Positions 37,749 to 50,286 are shown, counted from the first letter of the stretch. The stretch: DNA of 64,000 nucleotides from Aristolochia californica (GCA_029961685.1 JARWKL010000012.1:24165227-24229226), one strand, 5' to 3'. The notes: a model not told the origin generated them from the letters alone. Numbers and translations are program-made.

Positions 37749-38988
37749 TAGGGTACCGAGCCGAGTTCAAGCATGTTTATATTCAAGCCGAACTTGATTT
37801 AAATATTTCTAATTCGAACTCGAGCCGAACCTAACCTCGAACCTAAAATTGTTATCGAACTCGAGTCCAATAATTTTCACCGAGTTTCAAGTTAAATATA
37901 TATATATCAAATAAATTATATATAAAATTATGTGTTAAGTTGGATCCGCCATCGACACTGTCATGTGCCAACTCATACTCTAGAAGATATGTTTCATCTT
38001 TTTAGTTGTGTTTCCAACTCTAGTCATTCCAAGCTCCAATGCATCACTTTTTTCCCTCATAAAACGCAGTTTGCAACTAAAATCAGAGACAAGGCTTCGG
38101 TACCCACTCCAGTAAGAGCTTCGGCAAAAAGAAGTAGGAAAAGAGCACAGATTATAAAGGCAAAGGACCTGAACTAAAAACAAAATCAAAACCCTAAGTC
38201 GTCCATGAAGACGATCAGCAAAATCCCGTCCAACACCGACAACTTTGATTGAGCTATCCGAGAACAACAAGGAGAACAATTGATCGTCATATATCGCCAC
38301 TCCACTTGCTTGATGCTCAAACAAAGCAGAAACCACAAGCCCGGTGGCTAGCCTAGGGACAATCCGTAAACAACGTGTAGTAAACTAGAAAAATACCGAC
38401 CTGGATGAAAATTCCAGAAGAAGCCTGATCGAAGAGATTACCGGGAAATCACGAGCTCGAAGCACAAAATCGAAAAATTACCCATGATACAAGGGAAAGG
38501 AGGAATAAATCAGGAACCCAGAGGAGGAAATGAAGAAAAGCAAAAAGACGGGAAACCCCGAAAAATCATGGAGAGATACGAAGAGGGAGAATGAGGGATA
38601 TGAAGCCCAAAAATCCCCCATTTTCGATTAATCACCGTTGACAGACAACGATTTTGATCTATAATCCACGATTTCTGCAAAAAAATCATGCTGACACGGA
38701 AATGGGAATGGTAAAGACAGAACAGAAGAGAGTCCAACAACGTGGCTCTATTATCGGTCCCGAGACTCCCGAATAACACCCGGAGACTCCCGAAATCCCA
38801 AATTCCCCGAATCCCACCTCTCGTTAAATTAATGAGCCGGCTTGCGAGCCGTCGAGACAAACTTGGATTTGATCGAGCTCGGTTCGTTAATTTAAAAGAG
38901 CCAAACCTGGATCTCGAGCTCGAGTTATTGAATCGAACCAAGGCGGTACTGAGCTTTACTCAAGCTGCTCGATTCGAAGCCACCCCTA
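37749..38988. mobile_element. hAT-like non-autonomous element H4, upstream of AMP deaminase
   Basis: The right end is GCCACCCCTA finishing at 38988; the left end is a decayed form, TAGGGTACCGAGCC, at 37749. The 8-base flanks are ctagcgac (37741-37748) and ctggcgac (38989-38996). Subterminal DNA resembles the other three hAT-like elements (gagctcgag-type repeats). The element lies about 425 bases upstream of the AMP deaminase start codon and so may border its promoter. Short open frames inside match nothing known. Confidence 0.7.
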
Positions 38989-38996
38989 CTGGCGAC

Positions 38997-39765
38997 TAGA
39001 TCCAATGTTGAATCTCCTTCCCTCTTCCTCAATCAACATTCCTCGGTTTCCTTCTCTTCCCATGTAAAATTTTGATTTTTTAAGTTTAAGACATGAATGA
39101 TTTGCTTAATGTATTGATTAATGCTTTTAATTTATGTATTTGCCTAATAATTATGAGATAATGGCAGCAAGATGGGGAAAAATCTCGATCCGTATTTGTT
39201 GTTTCATGTGTAATAGTTAATTAATATTTGTTAATGCTTATGATGTATTAGATTATTAGGATTACGATATATTTATCAATTGGGAATACATATTGAATAT
39301 ATTTGTTAACTAATATGACTATGAAATATAAGTTGTTAATGCAAATCCTATTCAATTAATAAATAAATAATTAACAACACAATGTAAATGCAATCAATTT
39401 TCTGCATGCATTAACGCGATTTTATCTCTTAAATGAGTGAAATTCACATTCCACTAACTCTTCAAGTGAACTTATAGGGCATGAAAACATTTGAATAATT
39501 ATTAATCACTTGCCTCTTCCATTTATCTTATTTTATTATTTATAAACAAATTATTTTGTTTTGAATATAGATACAAACATGATAACACCTAATTTCCACT
39601 TCTTTTTTATAGTAACACAAATAAAAAATTACTAGAAAAAATTGACCTAAGTGAAAATATTTTGTTGTTATTTTATTTTTTTATGTGGCATAATTAGGAC
39701 ATATACTGGTAGATATATATCAACATTAGACTGATCTATCCAATCTAAGATCAATTTCTCTATAT
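38997..39765. other. AT-rich intergenic stretch
   Basis: No gene, RNA or repeat end was recognised between element H4 and the Harbinger-like element. Confidence 0.5.
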
Positions 39766-39768
39766 TAA

Positions 39769-41037
39769 GGGGGGGGTCAGTCCACAATAAATTTGAATTG
39801 AAGTGAAGAATTAAATTGAGCTTAAATGAATTGATTCAACTTCAACTCATCCTTGGGTAGTGTAAACGAGTTAAAGTGCACTGGAAAACAGATTTTATTG
39901 TTAGTGCCCCCGAATGAAAAGTATGATATAAACAAGAGAATGAGTAACCTTTTATAATATACTTAAATAAAATATATACCTAAACAAATAATTAACCAAA
40001 ATAAAATGGTTACTACACTTATAAGTGATTTAACGTGTAGTATTAAAATATGTTAATATCCTAATTAAAAAAACTATATTATATTACTTAATGATTATAG
40101 TTTATTATAAATTAATATAATAATTACATGTGACTAGAATAAATTATTAAAAATTAATAAAAAAAGTAAAAAATAACAGAAGCGCATATAATAAATAAAT
40201 AAATTTTTTTTAATAACATAAGAAATATTTTAACATTAAAACTCACTAATTTAATATAGTAATAAATAAATAAATATATTTATCAATAACATAATATATA
40301 TTTTTATGTATTAATAATTAATAATATATTGTCACAAAATTTAAAAACCATTGGTTTAATTAATTATAGCAATGGGATAATTAAACCAAAATAATTTATC
40401 AAATATTTATTTTTAAAATAATTTAATTATGGCTATTAATAACTAATTTAATATAGTAATTATAAAATAAATATATTAAATAAATAAAATTAATTATTTT
40501 ATAAATGAAAAATATAAATTATTATTCTTATTACGATGGTTTAATTTTTTCTTAAATTAGGAAAAATTAAACCATCCTCTTCCTCACGGCGCGCGTTGTC
40601 TTCCTCAACGGCAGGCCATGGCGACGGAGGCGGTGCTCCGACGGTATGCTAAGAGTGAGAAGAGAGGGAGGCCGGGAGAGAAGAAAAGTCGGGAGACCGA
40701 GAGGCTCTACGACAAAGGCTCGGCCTCCCGTACTCTGCGACGGAGGACGAGAGGGAGGGAGGTCGAGGCTCGGCCTCCTGTGCTTTGCGATGGAGGTCGA
40801 GAGGGAGATGAAGGCCGACGGGAGGGAGGGAGAAGGGAAAAAAAAATTTGGCTGAAGGATCGTGGGGGGGGGGGGGGGGGAGAAGGGCAACACGCAATTC
40901 AATTGGTTGATTCGCAAAATAGGTGGGAAACCAAATTCCCCGATGTTTGCCTGAGAAAATGAAGTGATGTAATTTAATTTCAATTCAATTCATTTTACAC
41001 TAACAATGTTATTTAATGAACTATGTAATGCGGGGGG
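39769..41037. mobile_element. Harbinger-like element related to 4885-6283, right end unclear
   Basis: The left end GGGGGGGGTCAGTCC at 39769 directly follows TAA (39766-39768). The interior mirrors the element at 4885-6283: an AT-rich half and a GC-rich core (40580-40900) with a 17-base G run (40864-40880) and blocks such as cgacggaggtcgagagggagg-like sequence. No inverted copy of the left end was found; the boundary at about 41037 is a guess from where similarity to the family and the AT-rich composition stop. Confidence 0.5.
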
Positions 41038-41205
41038 GGCCCAACTTCGGAAGCAGTGGTTGGTCCAACTTCTTTCGTAGAGAAATGTTGAGCAATTCCA
41101 TTTCGGAAGTTTATGACCCACGTCCCCACGTTTATGGAAATTTATGACCCATGTCTCTCCCATCGGCAGTAACAAGAAGCCGATAAGCTTGATAAAAACT
41201 TGACT

Positions 41206-41213
41206 TATAAATA
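41206..41213 (+). promoter_or_regulatory. TATA box of candidate small gene
   Basis: TATAAATA on the plus strand. A start near 41237 would begin a purine-rich leader that ends at a good splice donor (gggag|gtaag, 41349/41350). Confidence 0.5.
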
Positions 41214-41455
41214 AAGTGTTTGGTCCCAATCTAGTTCACTGACTCAACCTTTCAGTTTACACCATCACTGAGAGTGATCAGGGAGCGAAAGCGCCAAACA
41301 GAAGCAGAGACCGACGGTGATTTCTACGGAATCTGATCGTACGAGGGAGGTAAGATTTCGGGCTTCGGTTTAAATATTTTTCAATATATTTCATGCCGTA
41401 ATTAGAAATTCCTGTTAGAAAGTGTTAGAAAACACTTCAGGTATCATTTCTTGAA

Positions 41456-41607
41456 CAATGGCACGTTCAGTGGCTTGACGTGAGAGATCAGTTTTGCCTT
41501 ACCGGCGCCTGCAACTTGGAACTGTCTGCTTCAATGGCACGTTCAGTGGCTTGACGTGAGAGATCAGTTTTGCCTTACCGGCGCCTGCAACTTGGAACTG
41601 TCTGCTT
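41456..41607 (+). repeat. Perfect 76-bp tandem duplication
   Basis: Two identical 76-base units starting caatggcacgttcagtggc. The repeat lies in the predicted leader intron of the candidate gene at 41774. Exact identity implies a very recent event or an assembly duplicate. Confidence 0.9.
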
Positions 41608-41773
41608 CGTCTCTAATCTAATTAGGAGAAAAGAGACGGAACATCTACATGTTCAGCTACGGGCCACGGCTCTTCTTTCAGAAGTTGTTCCCTCCATGGA
41701 ACTCGGTCTCACTTGCTGCTTTTTGTTGATGTTTTGTGTTTTTTTTTTGTTTCCAAAAAAAAAAAAGCAGGAG

Positions 41774-41923
41774 ATGATGGAACGAATTATGGAGCGCTTC
41801 TCCAACTGGTCGAATCCATTTCAGACTGTAGAAAACGTTCTTGGATCCAACTATCCCTTTTTGTTTAGTCCCGCCAACAACGTCTGGAACGAGATAAGCC
41901 AATTACAGAGGACGCCAAACTGA
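41774..41923 (+). CDS. Candidate small protein of 49 residues, leader intron predicted
   Basis: I do not recognise this protein. A TATA box at 41206, a donor gggag|gtaag at 41349 and an acceptor aaagcag|gag at 41770 suggest a spliced leader, with the second exon opening three bases before ATGATGGAACG. The frame is 150 bases including the TGA stop. It begins MMERIMERFSNW, is rich in Asn, Phe and Trp, and has no signal peptide, membrane segment or cysteine. The leader intron would contain a perfect 76-bp tandem duplication and an unusually long A/T tract just before the acceptor. The layout resembles a real short plant gene, but the product could also be a non-coding transcript with a chance frame. 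Conservation of the 49 residues in relatives would decide. Confidence 0.4.
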   Translation: MMERIMERFSNWSNPFQTVENVLGSNYPFLFSPANNVWNEISQLQRTPN

Positions 41924-41959
41924 ACGATCAACTTTCGGTGGCCATTTGACGGATCTGGA

Positions 41960-43370
41960 GATATTTGAAGGTTCTTCCGTAGAATTCACGGCTGCGGAAG
42001 AGTGGATATTTCTGGCTGATGAATCTGCGGTTTCTGGTCTAGTTTGGAGTTGTTATTTTAATTGCTTCCAATAAGTCGATCGATCGACGCTGCCTTGGAA
42101 GATCGAACGAAATAGAAACCGATTGACGTGAAATATTTCTTGTCGTAAGGGGTGTGGAACGCCGTCACTGTCCTGCACCGGATTTCTCAAAAACGGAGGG
42201 GGGAAGCCGGGGACCAACTTTTCTAACGTGAATACCTAACTGGTTGGTCTGGAAGTACTAAGAGCACCGTCTTGGTAAAATTTTAATGTGGAAGGAATAT
42301 ATGCAAGATTAGATTTGTTACTCCTGAGGTTAGTCCCCCGTTTGATATATCTTTTGTACTATCCCATGCTTCTTTATTGAACTAACAAACCCATTCCAAT
42401 CTATGGTTATGTCTCATCAAGTTGCATAAGGAACCTACCACTAAGACCGACCTAGTTTTTACGACTATCCAATGAATCAAAGGTGAGCTAGAAATTAGAC
42501 TTGCCATGTGCAAATGTATTGAGTCGTCTCTAACTTCACCCAAGATTAATCTGATTCGAGCAAACCGATTTAGGAACCATTTGTGCCGCCATAAGAAAAC
42601 AAAACGACAAAAAAAATCATTTTCCCTATCACTAATTCACTCAGTGGAAAATTCTCCTATTGGAAAAAAATTCTCTTTAAACGATTTTCTTGTGTTTGTA
42701 TCGCCATATGAAACAATTTGAAAATTAGTCATGATATTTATACTTACACTAGAAATAAATTAATTTTTAACAAATAATAAATAAATTTGAAAGTAAGAGT
42801 AAGTGATCAAGAACCATTGTAGTACTTCTTGTTTAGTTTTCTTATAATTTCCCATTGAAGCAATATGAAACTTATTTTTCTATCATTTTTTAGGAATTAA
42901 TAAGAATCTAGGGTCCTGCTTATGAAATTATGGTAAAACATGGCTTTGTCCTTTGGTAGGTGGAGAATGGAAAGTATTTAGGTCTGTCCCACTTCACAAG
43001 GGTGTTACAATGTTTGTTACTAAATTGTAGTTTCAAATTATAAGCGATAAAGTTTGCCTTTACCATGCTAATCTTGTGGGAGTTGAGCTCAGATCGGTTG
43101 TCTCATGTGGAGCAGTTGATCAAACACTTGGTTAACTAGGGGGAATACAATTAGGATTATGTCAAAATACATTATTTAATAGACTAACATTAGGGTTAAA
43201 TATTTTTCAATTATTTGTGAAGGGGTGAATGGGACGTGACTCCCCTTTGAATGATAATGAAAAAGGGATTAAAACTAATAGTACTAGCTCATGGGCACCC
43301 TAAAAAAATAATGAAAATTTAATACTAGCAAATTTCATTTAAAATGAGCCATGTACATTGATGTAGCGAT
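41960..43370. other. Intergenic DNA
   Basis: No convincing gene or element was seen. A GA-rich microsatellite follows at 43372-43400. Confidence 0.5.
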
Positions 43371-43465
43371 GAGAGAGAGAGAGATAGAGAGAGAGAGAGG
43401 GGACATATTTAAATAATAAAATACCTAAATATTCTTTTTTCTCCACTTGGAAAAAATAAGATAAT

Positions 43466-43747
43466 TTGTATGAAAATCATACTTCTGTCTTACATGCGGA
43501 AATTCCCCGATTCAAATGTTGCAGTCGACCGATCGGCCTTCCCCTATCAGATACAAACAAAGGCCGCATCTTGACACCAGATTCATGGGCGACGCCTGAC
43601 AATGCCGCAGTTGTCACGTTGGACTGGACGTCGGTGTTTCGAATTTACAGTGGTTCGGCCTCAGTTACCGATGATCTGAGCATGGACTGGATGGCCCTCG
43701 TAATGAATGCGACGAGTCCAGAGGGGGACGATGAGGACCCAAATTGA
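43466..43747 (+). CDS. Open frame of unknown identity, doubtful gene
   Basis: A 93-residue frame with balanced composition and an acidic C-terminus (PEGDDEDPN). I recognise no family. No TATA box or clear splice structure was found next to it, and it starts just after a GA microsatellite. The segment from about 43490 is more GC-rich than the surrounding DNA, which is the only hint of coding. It could be a leftover exon of a decayed gene or chance. Confidence 0.2.
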   Translation: MYENHTSVLHAEIPRFKCCSRPIGLPLSDTNKGRILTPDSWATPDNAAVVTLDWTSVFRIYSGSASVTDDLSMDWMALVMNATSPEGDDEDPN

Positions 43748-43854
43748 CGTATCGATCCGTAGTATCTGTCCTATTCTATCGGAGGGATTTGTCGTTGAAG
43801 TGCCATGCCTGCTATCTTGGCTGCTTCGACGGAAGGAAGAAGCTGATGGCAACT

Positions 43855-44034
43855 GATCACTGAGAGGATGTAGCATTCTTCTTTCTTCTTCCAGTATAGG
43901 ATTTAATGCGGCGATAGTTCTGTTTTTTTCGCGGCCACGGAAGAGATCACTGAGAGGATGTAGCATTCTTCTTTCTTCTTCCAGTATAGGATTTAATGCG
44001 GCGATAGTTCTGTTTTTTTCGCGGCCACGGAAGA
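43855..44034 (+). repeat. Perfect 90-bp tandem duplication
   Basis: Units 43855-43944 and 43945-44034 start gatcactgagaggatgtagc and are identical; the next bases, gatca, begin a third copy. It lies between the doubtful open frame and the 3' end of the transporter gene. Confidence 0.9.
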
Positions 44035-44413
44035 GATCATACGATCAACCAAATGGAGTGAATTATCAGAATTCAGTTCTCTGATCATTGATTGGCTTTG
44101 TTAAATCGCTTATGAAAGATGTGTGAGCAACGGCACTTAATGCTCGAGATTTTGACAAGTCTCCTGTTGTTTCAGTACAGGAATTGCATATATAATTGAG
44201 CTCTGGCGGTCTATTCTATCCACCGACAAATAGTAGCGGACGAGAGTGGAAATCCTGATCGAGAAAGTCATATCTGCTGAAGATACCTTCTACCAGTCTT
44301 TTCATATTCATTTCTTTCAACTGTTTGTTCTTTCAGTTCTCTAACTGCTTTTGTTTTTTAACTATATGTACACAGATAAGAGAAATGTTACAGAGCTGCT
44401 GAAGTAAATTAGA

Positions 44414-47238
44414 TCAATGGCCACTGGTTTTGGGCTCATTTAGTTCAATAACTACGTTAACGTCTTCCCCCTCGAGGGAGCTAGCCTTGTACCGATAACA
44501 ACGAGCACAGCAGATGTAGTAGAGAAGATTAATGGCGCCCAAAATTGCAACAAGGTAATAGAAATAATCGAGCCTGCCCTGGTTAATGTCGTCAGCGAGC
44601 CAGTTTTGTTTAGTGTGAGTGCCTGTGCGGTTATGAACAATGGCGATGATGAAGCTGCTCACGTAGCTGGCTCCGGCAATGGTGCAGAAGAACAGAGAGC
44701 CCGCAAAGCTCCGCATATGCTCCGGGAACTGTTTGTAGTAGAACTCAATCTGTCCGATGCCGTTGAAGGCCTCACAGAGTCCCATGAGCAGGAGCTGCGG
44801 GGCCAGCCACATGACTGAAATGGGTGCAACCCCGTCGGGGCGGCCATGGGTGACCGCAGAGTTTCTTCGCTTTGCCTCCACCAGGCCGGCGACCACCATA
44901 GAGAGGATGGAGAACCCCATTCCTATGCCCATCCTTTGAAGAAGAGTGATTCCTCCCTGTTGTTTGGTGATCTTCTGGATTGCAGGGACGAGGACCCGGT
45001 CATAGAAGGGGATCCATAGGATTAGTGCGATCATAGAGATGACGACGAGAGAGCCCGGAGGGATTTGGAAGCGAGGACCGAGGTGGCGGTCCATCTTCAT
45101 CGCCTGTGAAACAGTGAAGGTACTCTGTTGGGCGATGGAAGTGAAGCAGAGGATGCCGGCTGCCCAGATGGGCCCGATACGTAACAAGCACTTGAGCTCT
45201 TCAATCTGTTGGATACTGCAAAGATTCCACGGATTAGCAGGAGAGCCCTCTGGATCCAAATTCCCGTCCATGACCAGTGCAGCTTTGTTCAAGCAGCTGA
45301 GAGAAACAATATCTTCCAATCATATCTATAATCAAGATTCTAAGAAAATTTGCATCACAGAAAGAATTCTGTTGTAGATGCTACAAAAAACAAAAAAACA
45401 ACAACATAAAAATACCTCATTCGTGGAGTGAGAGGAAGTTTAGCAGTGTAAGAGTGTTTAGGCGAAGGGTTATACAGAACTCTCTGCTGCTCTTCATACG
45501 GTGGAAGACCAAGACGACGTTTTCTGTAAGCAGCAACGAGCACCTGCGCCATATCGGAGAACACACTCCCACTCGGGGGGACATGAACATAGATCCTGGT
45601 GCCAACGAAGAAGAGAGTGACGGAGCAGAGCATGAGCAGGGTGGGGATACCCAACCCCAGCGCCCAACTCACATTGCTTTGGATGTAGACGATCACCGTG
45701 AGTGCGATCATTATCGCGGCCGTGAAGGTGAAGTAGTACCAGTTAAAGAAACTATCGATGCCTTTTCTTCCCTTCTCGGTGGAGGCATCGAACTGGTCGA
45801 CGCCGAAGGGGAGACTGCACGGCCGGATTCCAGCTGCACCGATCGTCAGCAAGCCCAGCGCCAAGGAAAGAACGGTCAGTTGGCTTGCATCCGGACCTTC
45901 GCATGCTTCGTGGGGTGGGTTGCAACTAGGCGGCCGGAGGCCTGGTATCAGCGCCGTTAGCGTCAGTGTCACCATTCCCTGCAAGTAACGATCCATTTTT
46001 ACCGAAGAATCTCCATGTAAATCAGGTCCATTATGACAAAATTTGCCAAATGTACTCTATGTGCTATCATTTTAAGATCATTATAATAATAGCAACAATA
46101 CCAACTGCATTTATTTTCTGTCCTGCCCTAATTAAACTAAAAGGACAAGATGTATGAGCCAAAAGGGCATGTTCAAAAATTTCTTCTCCCATAGTTTTAA
46201 TAAAGCATCTTTCAAACATATACTATCAACAACTCAGATTTAGATGCCGGTGGAGGATGGGCCTGGTCTACCCACCAGTTCTATAAATAAATTAGGCTCA
46301 TTTTTTTGCGTGGTGTATATATATTCTTTCGAAGATCATCGACAATCATCAGATTCTCAGGAAATTTTTTTAATTTCCATGCAATTGCATTAATTAAAAG
46401 TCTGTTATAGCACGCAAGTTAACGATTGGAATTAAAAATGTTAAGTGTAGCCGTGTTAAACTACTGTGATTTTACTAGAACCAGCAGGAAACACAAGTAA
46501 TTTAGTTCGATTCTCCAGCTTTCATGGGAGGATGGCGTTCACGGTTCCTCTCTTCCGAGGGGAAAGTGACAAAATTAAAATTATTTTTCTGCTTGTTTAT
46601 GGACACTTTCTGTTTTGGTTTTGGACAGATGTAAGGGAGAAGGAAAGGGGAGATAAGTTGTTCGTCGTACCAGAAACGATGCAACCGAGGAGTAGGCTAG
46701 AGTCCTGAATCTTCCCAAATAGGCGTCGGAGACGAAGGCTCCGAAGAGGGGCGCGAAGTTGGTGGTTCCGAACCAGATGTTGACGACGTTGGTGGCGTCG
46801 ACCTGCTTCAGGTGGTACTGAGTCAGAAGATACACCATGAAATTTGACAGCAGTCCTATCGTCGCCAGCTTCTCGAACGTCTCGTTCCCTGTAGCCAACA
46901 TTAAAACAGCTTTTAACGATGGAAACTTTTTAAGGATCCTTCAAGGGTTAACTTGAAATCTGCTTTGAGATGCAAAGATTGAAGAAAAACCAAAATGGGA
47001 CTTATCCATTTAATGATATAGAAGAAAAGAGAAGAGAAACAGAACCTATAACGTAAGGCATGGATTTCCATCCTCCGGGCTTCCTCTCCACTTTCAGTGT
47101 AGCGTCTTCTCCGGTGTCTCCTTCCTCTGCTCTCTTGCTTAACGAATATGAAGAAGATGAGAACGGATAGCATCTCAACCAATACAAGAAGCTCCCAACA
47201 CTTGATTTCTGCATATTCACTACCTCAGCTTCTGCCAT
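44414..47238 (-). CDS. NRT1/PTR-family (NPF2-like) transporter
   Basis: A proton-coupled membrane carrier; members of this subfamily move nitrate or glucosinolates and related anions at the plasma membrane. Four exons: 47046-47238, 46671-46888, 45416-45978 and 44414-45296, with GT-AG borders and compatible phases, predicting 618 residues, normal for the family. The proton-coupling motif appears as NETFEKL (ExxEK) at the start of exon 2. Other family marks: GAAGIRPCSLPFGVDQFD, SFFNWYYFTF, QSTFTVSQAMKMDR, SPQL-like APQLLLMGLCEAFN, QFPEHMRSFAGSLF and DYFYYLVA. About twelve hydrophobic segments with a long central loop are visible. It is closest in pattern to the NPF2.13 (NRT1.7)-type, but the substrate cannot be read from sequence. 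The exon 3/4 junction gives MSC where relatives have an Arg, a small oddity. A TATA-like sequence lies at 47281-47288. Confidence 0.92.
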
Positions 47239-47280
47239 CTTTTATCTTCCTTGCACACTCCTTCCTGGGTCTCTCCGCAC

Positions 47281-47288
47281 ATTTTATA
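47281..47288 (-). promoter_or_regulatory. Possible TATA box of the NPF transporter
   Basis: Minus strand TTATAAAAT, about 45 bases upstream of the start codon; this predicts a very short leader. Confidence 0.45.
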
Positions 47289-47299
47289 ACCAGAGTTTA

Positions 47300-48840
47300 G
47301 CAAAGGACGATAGAGATGACCATGTGGATGACGGATGCAAAGCATTGTAATAACGTAAACTAGTTGTCAGATAGGATAGTGATACTGCGATTAAACTCGT
47401 TTGCTGTTCAGTAATTGAAAAGAATCTAAATTTGTAGTTTTACCAGTTTCACCCAGACAAAAGTTAAGGTCCATGGCTTTCAACACAATTGAGTCCCAGG
47501 AATTAAATTTCCTTCTAAGAGAGAGAGAGAGAGAGAGAGAGAGAGGCCAACAAATTGTAAGGTTCATGGCTCTCGGGACAGTTGGGTCCCAGAAACCAAA
47601 TTTCTTTCTAAAAAACAAAAAATGACCGAGAGGGAGAAAGTATTGTGAAAGTGTCTGGTGTCTGTTGTCAAAGAACCTTATAGAAAGCAAATTGTATCAG
47701 AAGAAGGCACCGCGTCCTGCGAGTGGGCCAGGCGATGATAAAAAAAACTGGCCAGTGCAGTCCACAAGCAATGGAGGGGGGTATCTGGTCCTGCATTAAC
47801 TGATAGACTAGTCACCCACCCCTAGGACTAAAAATAGGCATCCCGGGAAGCTATCAGAATTCAGTTACAGCGTCATTAAAACAGAAGTAACAATTTGGGA
47901 AGAAAGACGACAACCCCATCCCACTTCTAACTTGTTTCTCTGTCATGATGAGCCAAGAGCAGAAACAGAAACTGATAACCTGCAGCATGATTGGTAAATT
48001 GGTGCTCATCTTTTTCACAGTAGTGCTCATGGAGAAATCTCGACTGTTTTTTATTTTGGAAACTTTTCGCTTCTGGAGACACGTAGAGATGGCCAGCGGA
48101 AAGGCTGAAAAAAGTGGGATTACAGCTTTTTGTACGTCTGGTTCGTTTTCGTTTGGAAGTTAGTCGATAGTGCTTGGGAAATGTTGAGCTCAGAAGAAGC
48201 TAAACTGATAAAATGTGTATCGATGCAAGAGCGAGACGCTTCAGGCCTTCAGAAGACAACGGGTGGCACTGGGTGTCAAACTCAGTGGCCTATCTGATGA
48301 TTACCGAAGTGGTCGATATTTGGAATCTGCACGAAAGCTTCCTAGCATAGAGCTGATGCGAGTTTTGTGCGGTTCTCATATTGACTTCTGGGACCCATGC
48401 TCAAGAAATGACTCAGTGGTCATCATCTTACTCACCCCGAGAGACTAATTCTCAACCCTATTTCTACAGTGGTAGAGCCTCATCCAGACACTAGAAGGTC
48501 AGAAGTTGATTGAATGCTTATCTGAGGCACGACCACTCTTGCTGGTCGTGACCACACTAGTTTTCTGCTAACGAGGACAATCGATTTGTTCAACTTCTAT
48601 TGTTGGGTTCGCTGAAGCTTCTGAAGGTGTCGTTGTCTCTATAGCCACCCTGGTTTTCGTTTAAATAAAAACGACACATTTGCCTTGCTAAGTTTGACCT
48701 CAGTGTTCCGTCCCCTCTCTTTCATCTTCAATAAATGAGGAAAAGACCTCCCCAATATCTACAAACCCACCCAAGGGTGAGGTGACACTACCGTCTCCCG
48801 CGGTCAGAATCTTCCCTCATATTCTTCTCCCTTATAAAAT
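47300..48840. other. Intergenic DNA
   Basis: It holds a GA microsatellite (47518-47546) and short open frames at 47945-48163 and 48215-48448 that match no family I know and have no promoter or splice context. Nothing else was recognised. Confidence 0.5.
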
Positions 48841-48844
48841 TAGA

Positions 48845-50286
48845 ACATTTTCCAAATTATTTATTTTTTAAATTTTATTTTCATAAAAGACATAATTTTT
48901 AATTTTATATTAAAAAATATCTAACTTTTACAGTTCCATTGACACCTAAGCTTTGATTGATTATGTGTCACTACATCATCAATATTATTTTAGTAGATAG
49001 ACATATTGACTACCACATCACCATTCCAATCACATCATCTGCCAAGTAAGATGCCACATCATTATCTATTAACACTCTTCTTGCTTTGTCATCTTACATC
49101 GTTTTGTTTTTTTTTTGTTCTATCTCTCCTCCCTTTTTCTCCTCTCCCTCTCCCCTCCTCTCGCACTCTCACCGTTCCAACTGCCGCGGCTCCCCAAAAA
49201 TTGGGTGTTTCTGTTGTTCCCTTAAATGGGTTTGATTCCTATTTTGAAAGAGACAAGAATTGTTTGCTCTGTCTCTCTAGGAGTATGATGGTGTCTAATT
49301 TGTCAAAAGATATGGGAGAAGGAAGCCATTCTACTTTGTCGTTGATCTTTTTTTTTCTGTTACTCTCGCTGAACGTTGGAACTTGGAGAAAACTGTTCCT
49401 TTCCTCAATGCAGAGTAGACACCGTCTTATTTAATGGAGTCTTCAATAGGTTTCCTGTAGTTTATTAATACAGACGTGAATCTGAATTCCTGGAAACCAT
49501 TATTAAATATGGCTTCTTCCTAGTTTTTCAATTCTCCCTGCCAATTTTCTCTGTTTTGAAAAAAGGAAAAAACAGAGAAATGTATTTTTTAATTAAAAAA
49601 CAATTAGTTATTCCGCTTCTTTTTTTTTTCAAAAAACATTTGTTCTTTGAAGAATTATACTTTCCGATAGTAATAGAAACGAAGACCAGAGAATCCCTTT
49701 TCTCTTCTTCGCTTCAAGGGAAAAAAAATAGTTCAAAGGAACCTTCAACTCATGGTTAACTCCTGAGTAAGATTTTTAATTAATTAGTATATATATATTT
49801 TAAATATAAAGTAATAAAAAATGTAACGATAAATTTTATTTTTAAACTCTAATATAGATTTTTCATATATTTTAAAATTAATAAATATTTTAATCGATAA
49901 TAAATGGTGTTAAATGGATAAGAGTTATTTTTTAATTATTTATTATATTTATTTATAATTTATTATTTTAAATATAAGGTAATAAAAAGTGTATTCATAA
50001 ATTTAATTTTTAAAATAAAAAAAAAATATTCAATGTTTTGTCATTTAATGACGTGGCATCTTATTTGGCTGCTGACGGGTCAGAATGGTGATGTGGCAAT
50101 CGATGTGTCTATCTACTCACGCAATGTTGATGATGTAGCGATACGTAATTAGTCAAAGCTTACATGTCACCTTTAACTGTACACATGTACAATGGAACGG
50201 TCAAAGTTGGGTATTTTTCAAAATAAGTTCAAAGTGACGTCATTTATCGAAATAAGTTTTTAAAAATGGGTAATTTGGTAAATGTC
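48845..50286. mobile_element. Mutator-like element with long inverted repeats
   Basis: Left end 48845 to about 49070 and right end about 50050-50286 are imperfect inverted copies over roughly 200 bases: both carry, in the same order, acattTNccaaatta, the block around gttccattg, a block like taagctttga-tgatta, ctacatcatcaa, gtagatagacacat and ccacatcaccattc. Such long terminal repeats are typical of MULEs. No transposase is seen. The inside (49100-49760) has a pyrimidine-rich, gene-like stretch that could be captured host DNA. A 9-base target duplication was not found, and the right end directly abuts an LTR element at 50288. Confidence 0.7.
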
